Source: Styela clava (lineage: Eukaryota; Chordata; Ascidiacea; Stolidobranchia; Styelidae). From it: a stretch of DNA of 64,000 bases. Location: the NCBI RefSeq assembly GCF_964204865.1, contig NC_135250.1, forward strand, positions 6,324,001-6,388,000, in the 5' to 3' direction. Shown piece by piece: positions 1 through 14,200 of the stretch (positions are counted from its first letter, which is position 1; each line of letters starts with the position of its first letter). Made by a program: the position numbers and the translations under genes. A model generated the notes under the pieces. That model did not search any database. It worked only from the letters and a program-made list of their open reading frames with translations, and was not told the origin of the DNA.

Positions 1-582
1 GGAGAATTATTTTTTGTTGAAGATGAAACATCAGTACATCAAACAGTGCAGCAAAATAGAGATGCTCGAAACAAAGTAATTTGGCATTAGTAGGCCTAGT
101 TGACCTCTCAGCCAGGCTCCTATTCTTAATTGGAAAAACAAGACTTGGGGTTGGCCTTTTGTGGGTGGGATACACACTTGCCATTGCACAAATTTTGGGG
201 TGATAAAAGTTTTTATTTTGTTGTAAAAGGTTTGTTCTGCCATAATCTATAACTAAAGTTATACATTTTGCTAAATTTTTTTCTCTGGTTTGTTGTTGGG
301 AAAAAAAAATCTTTACTCCATATCTGATGGACAAGTTAATTTTGAATTTTCAGTGGGCCAACTCTATGATGGAAAAGTTGCTATTTTAATTTTCTCGGAG
401 TCCCTGATATTTCACCAAAATTTTAGAAAACACCTCCTGTTCTGTATTGCTTGACCCGCCCCTGTATTTCTTGTCTGCAAACTTGAAGTTCTCAGGCCAT
501 ACCATACTTCACAGATGCATGACCTCTGTATCTATTTATTTGAGCATTGCTGTCATCTTTGAAGTAATATATTTCTATACAG
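1..582. other. Sequence upstream of the first recognisable intu exon
   Basis: No exon could be supported here. Open frames on both strands are short and low-complexity. The polypyrimidine tract ending in AG at 581-582 is the acceptor of the first recognised intu exon, so this stretch is most simply an intron of that gene whose upstream exons lie outside the window. Confidence 0.5.
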
Positions 583-3500
583 AAATTCGACAACACATTG
601 TCAAGCACAGACCTGCACGGTACAGCATCAAACGCTCCATCCCATCGACAAACCCATTCAATTAGCGTGAATGAACGAAAAACAATAAGAGATGAATACT
701 TAGCTCATCGGAATCAGCAACAGAATAGACATAGGCAACACGATTCTTTCAGACTTCACTCGGATGAAAGCGACAATGAATTTAAAACTGTCTTTGTTTG
801 TGTGAACTCGGCGTCATCGTATGGATCAGGTTAGAGTTATTAAGGGATTAGTTCTGAAAGTCGTTCACCCCTGCCAGTGAACGGGCACCTCTTATTACTC
901 GTGTGGGTTAATTGATGGGTTCATATGTTTTTCTTAAGGGGGGCCTTTCACTCCAAAAAAGGCTCTGTACAGTGTATACTAATATTTTTTTATTAATGAC
1001 ATTTTTTGTTTGTTGAATAATTGATAACATGTTTGTTGGATTTTCATTTGTTCAATATCAATATATTTTACATTTTTTTTTAGGTGATTCATCTTTGTTG
1101 AAACAAATGCTCGGTATCATTTCTCTCAACAGTCTTAACGGAGGACAATATTTTGCGAAGACTAGCGATGATAAATCTATTATAATCAGTGCATTGTTAC
1201 CTGATGGGCCTGCTTTCAGAAGTGAAGCCATTGAAATAGGTAAGTTTTATAACTTGAAAATGCTATTTAACATGATTAATATTTTCAATTGGTCTCAGCG
1301 ATTCGGAAAAAAAAGTTTTGGATGCGTTTTAACTTTTTCATTTGGTAAAAGACTTGATGCCAGCAGTCCTTAATATGAAAGGAGCGCCAAATTGTTCATA
1401 TATATTTGGATATTTTACTTTTGACTGCCAATGTGTTATAATAAATGTTATCAGTTGCAAAGTTGAATTTTAATTATTTTCCAATTCCGAATTTTTTTTT
1501 CGAATAAAATTTTTACTGACTGAACGCCGATAATACTGTACTATTAAATGTATTATTTTTGGCCAACATAGAAATTTAGTAAATTACTCATAATTACTAC
1601 CTTTGAAGGTGATATTTTACTCGCCATTAACGATGTTGCTGTTTATCGATCTAATATAGAGCAAGTACTCAGAAGGATACCCCAGAGAATGGAGGTAGGA
1701 AAACATTTATTTTTCCATTAGTAATTTGATATTTTAATCTTTTTTGTTTTTTGGTTAAATATAAGGGATCTGAAATTCAGTAGTATGAGATATATCGTAT
1801 ATAGCGAAAGCTAAGATGGTATAATTTACTATTCTGAATTCTGAAAATCGAATAGGTTGAAAATAATGTTATATTCATCTCAGAAATTTGTACAAACAAT
1901 TATATTTTTATGTAGAAGGTTTACTTCAATTTGATATTATATACAGATTGTCAGATTTAAAAAGAAACTGAATATTATTTTTGTATGCGTGTCAAATGTC
2001 AATGACTCAGAATGAAGAAATTTTTAATAAACTTGTTCTAAATTATTCTTAATAAAATCCAGAATTACCTATATTCATTATACCCATTTTGAAATGTGTT
2101 CGAATATTGAATTCAGGTCCATCGGTTATTCAGCTTCAAAATTTTCAACCATATTTTTGACGATAAATTACAATATTATGAAAAGAAGTGAAAGCCTATT
2201 TTAATTTCAGCGATCATCTTCTTGTTTTTAGTTAAAATTGACAATACAATGTGAAAAAATAAATCTTACGACACCTGAATTTGGACTTGCATTGGATAGC
2301 AACAATTTGTTATCTGACAGTGAACCAAAATGTGTTCCTGTATCTGTTCAACATCTAAAGCCTTCTGTTACAAATGATACGGATTTGCAAATAGGTATGT
2401 CCAAGAGATCTATTATTAGAACTTTTTTTGGTGTTAGTCAGTGGTGCCTAACTTTGCAAGTGTGTCACAAAATACCAAACATTGTTTCCTATTTGCCCTA
2501 TTCGAGAACTGTTTGGTGGTGTGTTGTTCAGTTACTTCACGGATTACCAACTCTATTATATTCTTGTGATTTCAATGCAACTTAGGCCTAACTGTTGGAA
2601 ACGATTTTAGTACAACCAAACAAAGCAAATGGAAAAATAACATCAATTACTATGCAAGCACAATAATAGCATATCCCAATATGAACTTTGCATAAAATGA
2701 TCCATTCGGATAAAATTAGCACTGATAGAGAAGTATGACTGGCTATGTAGCTGTATCGTACGTTCATCTCCCAGTCTTCACAAAAATGGTAGCTTTTGGC
2801 AATTGTTGGATATGATTAGATTCTTGTCCTGGGCTTTGTTTCGAGTGGAGTAAAAAGCATTGTAAGAAAATACATCACAAATTTGAAAAGTTCGAAACCT
2901 TTTTTATTACTAATTAAAATGTTTCTATTCTAGGTCCTCACAATGCTGTGTTTTATCTAACGTTAAATGTTGATTCTGATACTGCGAAAGGAGAGGAAGA
3001 TATTTTATACTCTTTTCCCACGATAGATAATTCAAGTACCAGAAAATTGAAGTCTATTCGTGGAATTTTTACTACGCTTGCTGATGTAACAACAGACGCA
3101 TTTAGGAGTGAAATTTTAAGGTGAGAATAATATAGGTTTGTTTGTTAAATAAAAGTAACCAGCCAGCTTCAAACTTTTAAGTTGAGCAGTAATAATGGAA
3201 GTTTTGTTTCAAACAGCAGCAAAAATACTATTCGAACGATGAAAAAGAATTCCTGATTCGAACAGAAAAATATGAAATTTCAATTTAAAACACTGAAAAT
3301 GGAGATTCGATTTGTTCGTCAGTAATGGAAGCAACAGCAAAACCTCATTTTTGATTCGAACAGCAAAATTGGCAAATTCAATTTGAGTAATTGAAATTTA
3401 AACAGCGAAAATGGAAATTTCAATTTGAATATGAAACATGAAGAGTCGATTCTGTCTCAAAACCTGGATTTCACGAATAATCTAATTTCAGTACAAAAAT

Positions 3501-6500
3501 GCCTATTTCCAGTAAACAGTAACAATAACAGTAATTTTGATTCATGGTCCTAGGAAACTGGCTCCATTTACCGGTAGGTAGCTCAATTTTGAATTTACTA
3601 TTTATTCATCCTATTTTTAATTTCAGCTCAACCATGTTTGTAAATGATGAATTGGTTCACTGTGCTTATTGTCATCATAATTTAGAAGTTTTAATCATTT
3701 GTGTTCCTGCGTCTAAATGTTCTTTGAATGACTTGCATAAGACCATGTCAAAGATGGTTAGACTTTTCAAAATCATGTTCGGAACATTGTCCAGGTAAGA
3801 TCAGGGTTTGTTTATATACGGGCCATGTAGAGGACAAATCATTATGCATTTAGTTTTCTCATTTTTCTTGTTGTTAGTGATTCAAGAGTCTTGCCACACA
3901 TTAGATCTAATATCTTTCTGTAACGTTTCGTCTGACTGAGATCAGGCTTCCTCAGATATACTTAATTCAACAACACCTAGAACAAAAATTACATTTATTA
4001 CACTAATTTTCATTGTTACTAGGAAAAAATACCCTTTCTTTGCATTTGATAGACCAATTTATGGGACCTAGTCTTTCTCTTAGAATTTTCCCTATTTTAT
4101 TTTAATTAACTGAAGGGTAACACTTTCTAATTATGTATTGTTTGACGGCTTCTGTATTGCTTGTCCCCTAATCTTTTTGATTATTTTTAACAACAATTTT
4201 ACAAATTTATAGCTCCACTTTGTGTCCAATCTGATTTAAAAAAAATTATGATATACTGTAAAAATGACATATAATATACTGTATTCTAAATGTATACTCT
4301 AGTTAAGACATTTTATTAGGCACCAAAATGGTTGAGGCTGAATCAGATGGCACCAAAACTGGATCTCCTGAAGTATGCCCACCAAGATGGCGCACAACCT
4401 GAACTCAGGTTGTGTACTAGGTTAGGGTTCAGGCTGTGCGACATCTTGGTGTGCATACTCCAGGAGTACCCCAAAACTTGATCAAAATTCATGATTTTTC
4501 ACTACAAAGTCTCCTTTTTTTAATTTCTGAAGGAAATATTTTTTCTTTCCAGCGGTTTTCAAGAAAAGAATCACTCTCGACTTAATCACCTGTTTTATCT
4601 CCTATTTACGACAAATGCTTGGTTATCAAATTCTCAAGATACAATATCGAGACAATTCGTTGACGGGATTCGTTCTTTATCTCTACATGATGAAACAATA
4701 ATCGAAGTTGATAATGCATTGACTGAGTTTGAAGCTGCTGATTTTGACGATGGTGTAAGTAGTTTTGTTTCAAAATAAAATCTATTCTTATAGTTAGAAT
4801 GGGCTTGAACTTGAACTTTGAGGATGGTCAATATTGAATAATTTACTATTCCAAATATATTGTGTAACAATATATTGTAATATGGAAGATATTGTCCGGC
4901 ATTGTGAATTTTTTGCATTATTGGACAGGAGCGTAGAACAGGATTTTTACATTTATCAAGGAGAAACCGATATGGCAAATGAAAGCTAGTCATTCATTTC
5001 CCATTCAATGTTGGGTATAGGTGGATTCACCCAGCAGGCCAAGGCCATGGCAAGTATATTTCTAAAGCTTACGACTGTGGCATTTCAAAAGCATTTCTGC
5101 TTTTTATCACTCATATTACGTTCATTTTTTAGTATCACAGTCGAGGTTTAGCACGAAGACAATTTTCAATTCTTGGATCATGTCTATTTTACAAAGGATA
5201 TTTAATCTCTAATCATTTGCCGAATGATCATCTGAATGACGTCAACATTTATTGTCAAAGTTACTGTCTTCTAGGGAAGTTATGTGTCGGTGAGTATTAA
5301 AGTCTTTTATTGGAATAAATAACTTATATAGACCATTTTTGAAATTGATACTATGAAGATAATGTAAGGTTTGAAAGTTTCTAGATAATACAGGGATCGA
5401 GGGAAATTTACAGTCTACTTCTCCAAAATCTGATTCATTCAGAATCTGGGTTAGATTCTGGTTTGATAAAAGTGTTGACTGTGAGTAGAGCTTTGAAATC
5501 GGAGAAATCCGAATTTGATAAAAAATTTTGGAGTATATGTGCTCATTGTAAACTTGATGGTTTCATTTCTTTGATGAAATTTTGACTCAGATTATCGCAC
5601 AGTTGTATTAAATAGCTGTATATTATGACCCATAACTTCAGGGTCATTTGAAAATTTAGGTGTTCGAAAGACAAACTTATAGTTATCTTATACCTAATTT
5701 ATGGATAAATACAGTTTTTCACATTTGTCATGCTTTTATGTGGATCTACTTGACTGACAATACAAAATTTTAGGTCAACTTCTGATATGGAGAGAGATTC
5801 ACCCAATGCACTCCGGCAAAACTCCAAATACTGGTGATTATAAAGAAATCAGTGGGAAATATTTTTATCTTATCGTTGGAATTGTAAGAATGCATTTACA
5901 TTATAATATACTTCAGGATAATGTTTTCACATAATTAGATTTTCTGGCAAAGAATATTTCCCAAGCATCGACTTCCTTGTTTATTTCCCCAATAGTGACT
6001 AATCAATAAGAAGCCAAAGGTCAATTGAAAATTCAGCAACTGCTCAAACAATAATTTCTTGCAGACAGATTTTTAGGCATCGGCCTGTTTTCGTTTTTTT
6101 TTAAATACTTGTCAGTTTTTATTTGTTTTTCTGAAATTTAGTTATAAATAAAATAACAAAGTTTAAAGTTTGTTTCGTTTAGACATAGACTATTCAAAAT
6201 AGCAATTTAAAAAAAAAATTTTTTTTAATTTTCCCAAAACCAAAAATAAAAATATTTTTTTGCTTTCATAGAAAATTTTATCATTTATCACCATTGAAAA
6301 TATAAAATCCAACTCAACTTCGGGGAATTCAAACTTTCGATCGCAACTCCAGACTCGGGGAGTCAACCCTGACCCCAATGAAAACACACCAAACTCTGAC
6401 TCAACAACCCTGAATATATCACGAAAGTTTCAATTTTTTTTCTGATTTTCAGCGAAATAGTCTACTCTGTATATTACTCGAATCTGGAGGATGTACTCTG

Positions 6501-9500
6501 TCATCGGATGGCAAATCAGGACCTCCACCATTATATGTGAACCATGCTCGAGCAGCGATTCTACATTTGGAAAATATTAAAATTCCACAAAGAATTGATG
6601 AACATTTGTTCTCAAAATCTGTAATTTTATTTTATATTTTTTTTATATTCTGTACAAGATTTTAGAAAAATTTATTTCATCTTGAAATGTGAGAAAATTT
6701 TGGGTGACATTATTTTTATCTTGATTGAAATTTATTACCACTCGGACTTCTTATACAGTTAGCAATCCTAAATTTTTTTATTTGAATTTTTTTTAAGTTT
6801 TGATGTATGTTGCTTTCACTTTCTGGAACACAAACGCCCAACTGCCAGCTGGAGCCCAAACAGTGGTAGTAGCGGTATTAATGTAGTAAATAAGATAGAA
6901 TACTGAAAAGTGACCCCTTTTTATTTTATTATTTCATTCAATATTAACCAGTAATTGTTATTTACTTTCATCTTTTGATGATGTTCAATTTCCAGATTCC
7001 TGAAATATCCAGTGCAGACTCCATGAAAAAGAAGTCTGGAAGTTCGTTATTTGGAACTTCTGTTCATAATAAGCCTCCAACTGGATCTGGTGTTACTTCA
7101 TCGAGCGTTGTTTCAACGGTGAGTTGTTCATATTTAATAGTCATTGGTTTTTACAGACTTTTTTATATTGTGAAAGTCTTTTTAGCAGGAATTATTCAGT
7201 GTTGTATCTTTTGTGTCCTATTTTCTAAATATGTTATTGCTTTTCTAGAACCAAGGATCAATCAAATTCCCGTTTTCTTCTCCTAAAAAGTCGACAGCTG
7301 ATGGTAGCAGTCCATTAGGAAAGACTGCTCAAGGTGATATTTATGTTTGCAAGAAGAGAGAATCGCTGCGATTCTTCGTAGTGTGCGAAACAATAATTAT
7401 TTAGGATTTTCGAAATAGCCAAATGTATTAAAGGCTGCCGGTCTAAAGCATTATTTAGAGAAAGTGTATATTATAAAATAACTAAGATTTTTCATTTGGT
7501 TACATCTCATGCTGAGTTGAAGGAAAGACCTTGCTTCTGGTCCACTTTTCAGCAAACTCGCTGCTCTCAAGCAATTTCTCACTGGTACCAATGCATGCCT
7601 TTCATGTGTACGTTAGGCATTAACATAATTACATTTCATTATTATTTACATTGCCAACAGGAAGCCCAAAGTTGTTCAACAGATTGGGAAGCCAAAAGTC
7701 TACTGGATCGCAAGGTTCTATTGAAAACACAGAATCACCAGTAAAGGTATCATTTTTCACTTGATTTAAGAACATTAGCACTGGGTGCAACACCTTAGAA
7801 GGCCATGGAGACATTCTCTCGGGCCTTAATCAAAGCCTTTCACTGGATACCATTTGAAATGACTATAATGATACAAAGTAAATTGGTTGCTCCCATAGGG
7901 TGTGTACCAGGTTAGGGTTAGCTCGTGATATTATTCTGATTTTCCCTATTTTAGTTTTATTACGAGTTCTGGGACTGTCTGTGTTAGCCAAGTGAGTATG
8001 CCCTCTGCTCATAGGCTTCCGTCCCTTTTCACAACTTGATGAAAAGTAGGCGAACAAAATTAGTTACCTCCGTATTGGTACACGCACTTCTGGAGCACTC
8101 ACAAGTGGGCAACACATGACAAAAGCTTGAGAAACACTGGTGTAGTACTAAAGAATGGTAGTGTCGCAGGTTGAATTTTTTGGGTACTATCGCTATGCTC
8201 ACTACCTGACCCACGGTGGAATAAATTGTATGGGTCGGGTAGATTTTAGTTATGCCAAAAATCTAGCTCCTTACATGTTGGAAACTGCTCGTTCAGAGTC
8301 TTGTTTGGGGGGAATGTGAAAGCCTCTTATAGCCTATAAAAATTATTGTAACATTTCATTTGAATAGATGTATATTTTTTTTCAGGGTGTTAAATCGCTG
8401 ACATCAGCATTTTCCACTGGGAATTTACGCGATAATTTACCTCTTATTTCAAGTGGGGCAAAGAAACCGACAGAAAAACCAATAAGGTAGGTTTTCTGAA
8501 AAGTTTTTTCTCCAAAAACAACCTGTCAAATTTTATTACAATCCTGATATTTTTTAGACTGGTCGCAGGTGTCAACAACACATTATTTCATTTTGTCAAT
8601 TTGGATGTTGGTTCCGGTACAATACTATCATCGAGCGACCAAGCATTATCAAATTTCAATGGTCCTTTTCACAAAATAGTTTTGGAAAACTTTGAAAATG
8701 CAATGTCAATGTTGCACGAAAGATTATCTTCGAGATATCGAAAGGTAATATGATTATAATTTATCTCACAACATTTCATGTAGATGACTTTACCTTCGAA
8801 CTCACTGTGACTAAATATTATTGTTCTCTAGGGTCGCATTAACACAGTTTAAAATTTTTTGATATATTTGCTCTTTTCCTGTTTGAATCTCTTTATTTCT
8901 CCTTCACTATAAATAAAAACTTTTATTCAATCTTTAAAGAATCCTTATTTGGTGCGCAATGCGCGCAATCACACAGTGGCTTTTGCATAGTTTATGTGTG
9001 ATTAAATATAGATCACAATTCACAATAATACCAAATAGATACGAATCTAGACGAATACGAAGTAATATTTCTGTATTACCTTCATTCAACTCGAGTAATT
9101 GACTCAACCTCGAGGAATCATTGACTTAACCTTCTCGAGTCATTGACTCAACCATCTCGAGTCATTGGTGAAAGTAGTTATGTTCAACTTAATATTATAA
9201 CCCATTTTTGATCGTCTTGATTTCTCTAACTTATGAAATAGTTAGAGATGATATCTAAAACTTTAATTTTTCAAGAATGCAAACCAAAACTCTTATGAGG
9301 AAGGAACTTTGTTTCATTGTCAAATGCCTGATATAAATCCAGAAGGAAGTAAAAAATCTTTGTCATTTGTACAATACTGGGTTATCGGGTGAGTTTTTAA
9401 ATCATGTTTTATACGTCTTCCACTCTGAATAAGTCTGCGTACAAGCAACTACTTCTGGCTAAGGATCAACTATTTTGAAAGAAACAGGTTTTTCTGGTTC

Positions 9501-10079
9501 CGCATTGCCTACCAAATGAGTTATTTTATATTTTATGGGATTTGAAAGAGGTAGTTCCAATCTGCAATGCCAACATAGTCGAGTGCAATACTTCACAACC
9601 ACAAGGCAATCGGCCAATTTGCTCATTATCAGTATTTCTGTCCCGCGTTGAACTTGGGTGCACAATATCCTGACTAGTTTTGGCCAGAATCCAAAATCTC
9701 GAAGGTTGTACCAGTGTTGAGGAAACTCAACTCGAGTCGTTCATGCAATCAGAGTACTTGACCTGAGTCATTGACTCAAACTCGAGTTGCTGTTTGTGAA
9801 AGATTTAAAGTGACTCAAGTCATCTGAATGACGTGAACTAACTCTCAGTGAGACTCAGTGATTCAATTGTGTGGAGGAGGAATTTGAATATTTTATCAAC
9901 GATAATATGTTCTCCACTTTCATCTAAAACCTTTATTATGTGGTAAACGTAATCAATTTTGTTGCAGGAGATTGATGACGAAACCTAAATTACGAGAGTT
10001 TTATGTTTGCTATCATGATTCTATCAAACAGAATACAAAGGAAATGGTATTCCGACTAGGATTCGGAATTGCGGCTTGA
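583..10079 (+). CDS. intu: Inturned (INTU/CPLANE4) orthologue, 5'-partial, 17 coding exons
   Basis: Coding exons read 583-829, 1084-1239, 1609-1694, 2232-2394, 2934-3120, 3627-3794, 4553-4754, 5133-5289, 5774-5883, 6453-6620, 6996-7118, 7249-7333, 7661-7746, 8386-8486, 8558-8744, 9276-9388, 9968-10079 (TGA). All have GT-AG borders with matching phases; the total is 2451 nt, 816 residues plus stop. The first exon is polar and disordered. Exons 2-3 encode a PDZ domain ([34 protein letters not shown]). Exons 5-10 match the first longin-like region of the CCZ1/INTU/HPS4 family ([20 protein letters not shown]). Exons 11-14 form a Ser/Gly/Pro-rich linker, and 15-17 the C-terminal longin-like part ([21 protein letters not shown]). 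INTU proteins act with FUZ and WDPCP in the CPLANE complex at the basal body in ciliogenesis and planar polarity. Vertebrate INTU is about 900-940 residues, so roughly the first 100 are missing. Family call from sequence recognition, not a search. Confidence 0.82.
3185..3450. repeat. Degenerate intronic repeat
   Basis: In the intron between exons ending at 3120 and starting at 3627, a motif of the type ATTCGAACAGCAAAATGG-AAATTTCAATTTGA recurs about four to five times with many changes. It appears to be an old local tandem repeat; no coding role is visible. Confidence 0.45.
4365..4466. repeat. Hairpin MITE, YY1-motif family, copy 1
   Basis: About 100-bp palindrome inside an intu intron (between exons ending 3794 and starting 4553). 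The arms read CTCCTGAAGTATG...CCAAGATGGCGCACAACCTG and its near reverse complement ending CATACTCCAGGAG, with a central AGGTTAGGGTT segment. The same hairpin recurs at least ten times in this window. Confidence 0.8.
9087..9170. repeat. Tandem CTCGAG/TGACTCA repeat in intu intron
   Basis: A run of about four degenerate ~22-bp units built on CTCGAGTCATTGACTCAAC. TGACTCA, the AP-1 (TRE) consensus, appears intact in two units. Similar units reappear in the next intron at 9728-9850. Confidence 0.55.
9728..9850. repeat. Second TGACTCA-rich repeat cluster in the last intu intron
   Basis: Units related to those at 9087-9170, including the palindrome TGAGTCATTGACTCA and AACTCGAGT boxes. They lie in the last intron (9389-9967) of the intu gene. 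Confidence 0.5.
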
Positions 10080-10742
10080 ATCAATGATACTTGAACTTGG
10101 GGTCGATCAAACGTTCTCAGCAGTCCTATAAAAAAGGCTGGCATATGCCAATTTTTTTAAATTAACATATTTTATTCTACCTGAAAAAAAAATTGCTCAA
10201 TATTCTTTAAGATAATGTTTCTTTACTAACTAGCTGAATTTTTCCATGCATGGGAATAGTTTGTATAATAACGGCCAATGCATAGTACATTGTAGAAATC
10301 ATATATTTTTTTATATCTTTATACCTGATACATTTTTACAAGTATCGTATGAATTTGCTATTTACTTATTGCAACATATTAGATGCTGTGACTGAGGAAT
10401 AGAGAACAAAAATAATCAAATTGTAATAATCAAGTAATCCTGAATTGGGTTGCGCTCAGACTAACTCCCTTTCTGCTACGCCTTTGCGTATACTGCAAGG
10501 ATGCTGTAGCATGAATATACTATTCTATTCAATTAGAGTCCTGCTGCACACTTAAACAAATGTATTTCTGTAACGTTTCATCTGACTAAAGTCAGACGAG
10601 CAGTTTACAACAATGGCAAGAAAAGAACAATGAGATTTTATTATTGAAAAATATAATAGTATATATGACATGTGGTACATCATACAATTATAATTGTTAG
10701 GAACTAAAATTTACATTTATGTATAATGCGTCGCCGAATATA
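10080..10742. other. 3' flank of intu
   Basis: AT-rich non-coding sequence, presumably the intu 3' UTR followed by intergenic DNA. No clear AATAAA close to the stop. At 10566-10602 there is a TGTAACGTTTCATCTGACT / AGTCAGACGAG motif with a small palindrome; a related motif lies at 3920-3956 in an intu intron. Confidence 0.5.
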
Positions 10743-11284
10743 CCCTATTACAGTGGCGGCGCGTCAATTTCGGTATAATAAAAAATATTCGAAAAATACC
10801 TCGATATCGGTTGCACAGACTGTCTACACTAGCCATATTCTCCCGACATGGTTCATTTTTCGCTCGCAAAGCCTTCGCCGAACGTCGACGGGGCGACGCC
10901 GATTTTGCCCCGGTTGCTCATTGTATATCGTATTCTCTCTTATCTTCCACTCGCCGCGTTTGTTTTCTGTTTCTTTTACTAAATCATGGGGCTAGCCCCG
11001 AAATTATGACGACACAATGCCGACGTTTCTTACAACAACGTGTTGACATATTCACGCATTCCTTCTCGTTTGTTGGTTGCTTGAAGAGTTGATAGTTTCC
11101 TCGCCTTCGTTTTTGTCGCTTGTTTCGCTATTCGAATCAGTTAGAGACCTTTAGTCCATTTGCTTTCGATTTTCCACATTCCTTTACCGCTTGAAACAAA
11201 AGTTTGTCCACTTGAAACTGGTTCATCACACCATGAGCTCCTCACTTCTTTCCGGCCTCGCATTTCTTAGCCTTAGACCTCATA

Positions 11285-14200
11285 ATGAATAAGGTTGATG
11301 CACTACTTCGCACTCCGTTTTCGCAGCTCCCGCTGGAACAAAAATTAGAGGTACAACGTCTTGGGCCTTATCAACCAAAAAATTTTTCACTGGAACAATC
11401 CCATGACGGAGGAGAGCGTCGGCGTACATTCTGCGCAAATACTTGGTATAAAAAACACGAATGGTTGTGTTACAGCGAGGACAAAAATGCACTTTTTTGT
11501 TTTTATTGCCTACTTTTTGCTACCGCCCGTGACTCACGTTGGTGTAAATTTGGTTTTAGAGATCTTAAACATCTTTCCGAGCGTGCCAGGGATCATCAAT
11601 CTTCTATGGCATAGGTTCTCAAAGTGCTCCGCGAGAGAAGCCTAGGGGCTCCGCGAGCTATTTGATTATTTTCCAAAAGACTGACTTGGCTAATTTTGTA
11701 ACTGTTCAAGTAAGCAACAACAGCTTTAATAAAATTTGACAACAAATAGCCTCGAAATATGGCAAAGAGGCGGAATTAAAAAATGACATTATTTATAAGC
11801 AGGAGCGCAGCCAGGATTCTTAAGAGGGAGGGGGATCAAAATTGAAATCGGAAATTTCCGCGCAACATTATTCGCGATTAAGTAATTAAATTAAGCATTT
11901 AAAATGTCTTGTCATAATAATTTAATTGTGCTCGTCGTTACTCACGTTTGATTCAAGATGACTATGAGAATTACTTACATAAAAGATTACTATTCTAAAA
12001 TACCATAAAATACGTGATAAACTGACAACTATAAATAAATTGAAATGGTATTTTTGCGATCTTGGGATTAGTCAAACTTTTGTTTCTTTGCACTCGAGAT
12101 TATTTTTAAGCAAGATATCGCCGTTACAAAAATTCCGAGGTCGATGGTAAAACTCAATAAGTACAATATACAATTGTGCAATCTATGACCATTGCGGGCA
12201 TATTTGAAATGACTTGTTTATTGGGATAATTCTGTTAAACGTAACCCGCGGTTGTGTCACTCACAATAAAAAATCATTACTTCTCAAATAACCACGGCAA
12301 TCCGCGGACATAAAATGAGAAACAGTGAAACAAAGTTAAGTGAACGAAGTTCTTGTGGACTACTGTATATCCTGAACAACGCTGATATCATAAGATATTA
12401 GAAACGAAGTCATATTGCCCACAAAATAACATACATACCTACTACCGGTGCCAGAAGTTTGATAAGATATTTGTGTCCGTCCCGATCATAATCGTAATCA
12501 TGACTTATTGGTGGATTATAGCGATTTAGCGAATTCGACAACTTTGAGCCTTTCTTGCAACACTGACTCCACCCTATCGCAGGTCTGCCACTCAGATTCT
12601 TTGCAAGATATCATCGTCCAAAAAATAACAAGGTCTGGGCAAAATACGAACGATTGAAATTTATGTTATTGCATGCGGCTCCGTTGGTAGTTTCAGAATG
12701 AATAAAAGGTACATAGCGCGCACAATTGTGACTGTGTTTCTATTTCAGTTGCTAGGATGAATAACCAAAGAAAACCTAACATATCATCAAATATATATTG
12801 TCATTTGCAATGTCTAAAAAAGTGTCTGTCGTGTCGTGTCGTGAGTCTGCTGAAGCAAAACTTATAGTGTTATCTTCCGTTTTAAGTTTTAGTTTTAATA
12901 TTACATAATGCCGCTTTTCAATCAAGAAATTTGAGTTGCGGATTCACCGCCGATTCTTTATTAATTAATTTTAGCATTTCGTCGCCGATGACTATATTAA
13001 ATTAACATGTTCTTCACATCGAATTCATAATTCCCCACGAGAACAAAAAAGCAATTATCGTTGTCATTGTGGAACAATACACATATATGCCGGGGGAAAT
13101 TTTTGATTTAGGGAGAATAAACACCGACGTAAAGATGTTTAAGGTATAACGTTTCACGCCCTCGAAAACAGTCGCCAATGGACCAAAATACAATCGCGCA
13201 GCAACCTTTTAAGTCTTCCAAAAATATCAAAAGGAAAAAGATTCTACCTCTAGTTTGTTAATATGTTTGTCGAATGTCAAATTTACAGCCTTAATATATA
13301 TGATTTATCATTGAAATTTAGATTTATTTATGACTTGTATTAACCCTATTAAAAAGGATTAGCATTTAAATCAAGTAAAGTACTTTTAACATACTCAATA
13401 ATATTAATCGGAAAGTAACAATTTTAAAATTTGTTTTAGGGCTCCGTGAATAATGGTCAACCTCTTCACGGGCTCCGCAACACCAAAAGTTTGAGAACCC
13501 CTGTTCTATGGAGCATCTGGACAATGCAGTAAAATACCGAACATTCGGAAATGTTAATATTGCAGCACAGTTGGATGAAGGACGCGCGGTTTCTATTCGT
13601 CGGCACAACCAAAACGTCGAGAAAAACCGCCATGTTCTCGGTCGATTGATAGATGTTTTGAAGTTCATTGGTTGTCACGAGTTGTCCCTCCGTGGGCACG
13701 ATGAACGGGCTGGCTCTTCTAATAGAGGGGTATTTTTGGATATGGTGGAATACATCGCATCCCTAGATACAGTATTGAAAGATCATCTTGATGCCGCAAC
13801 TGTTTCGAAAGGGACATCTAAGGATATCCAAAATGATTTGCTCGACTCAATGTATAAAATTTATTTACAACATTTGGCTCTGGAAATTGAGAATTGCCAG
13901 TTCCTTTCGATTCAGTCTGACGAGACAACTGACATCACGTGCGTTTCCCAACTGGCTGTGATTTTTCGGTTTGTGAAAGATGGTAAACCTACCGAGAGAT
14001 TTCACAGCTTTGTACCAATCGTTGATCGCACGGCTTGCGGGATATCGGCTGTACTGAAAGAAGTGTTACAGCCTTACAACGCGAAGTCAAAACTGATAGT
14101 CAAACTTATGACGGCGCGGCAGTCATGAGTGGGTCGAAATATGGTGTTCAAGTTTATATAAAAGAAGATTTTCCTCGTGCGCATTTTTTACATTGTTATG

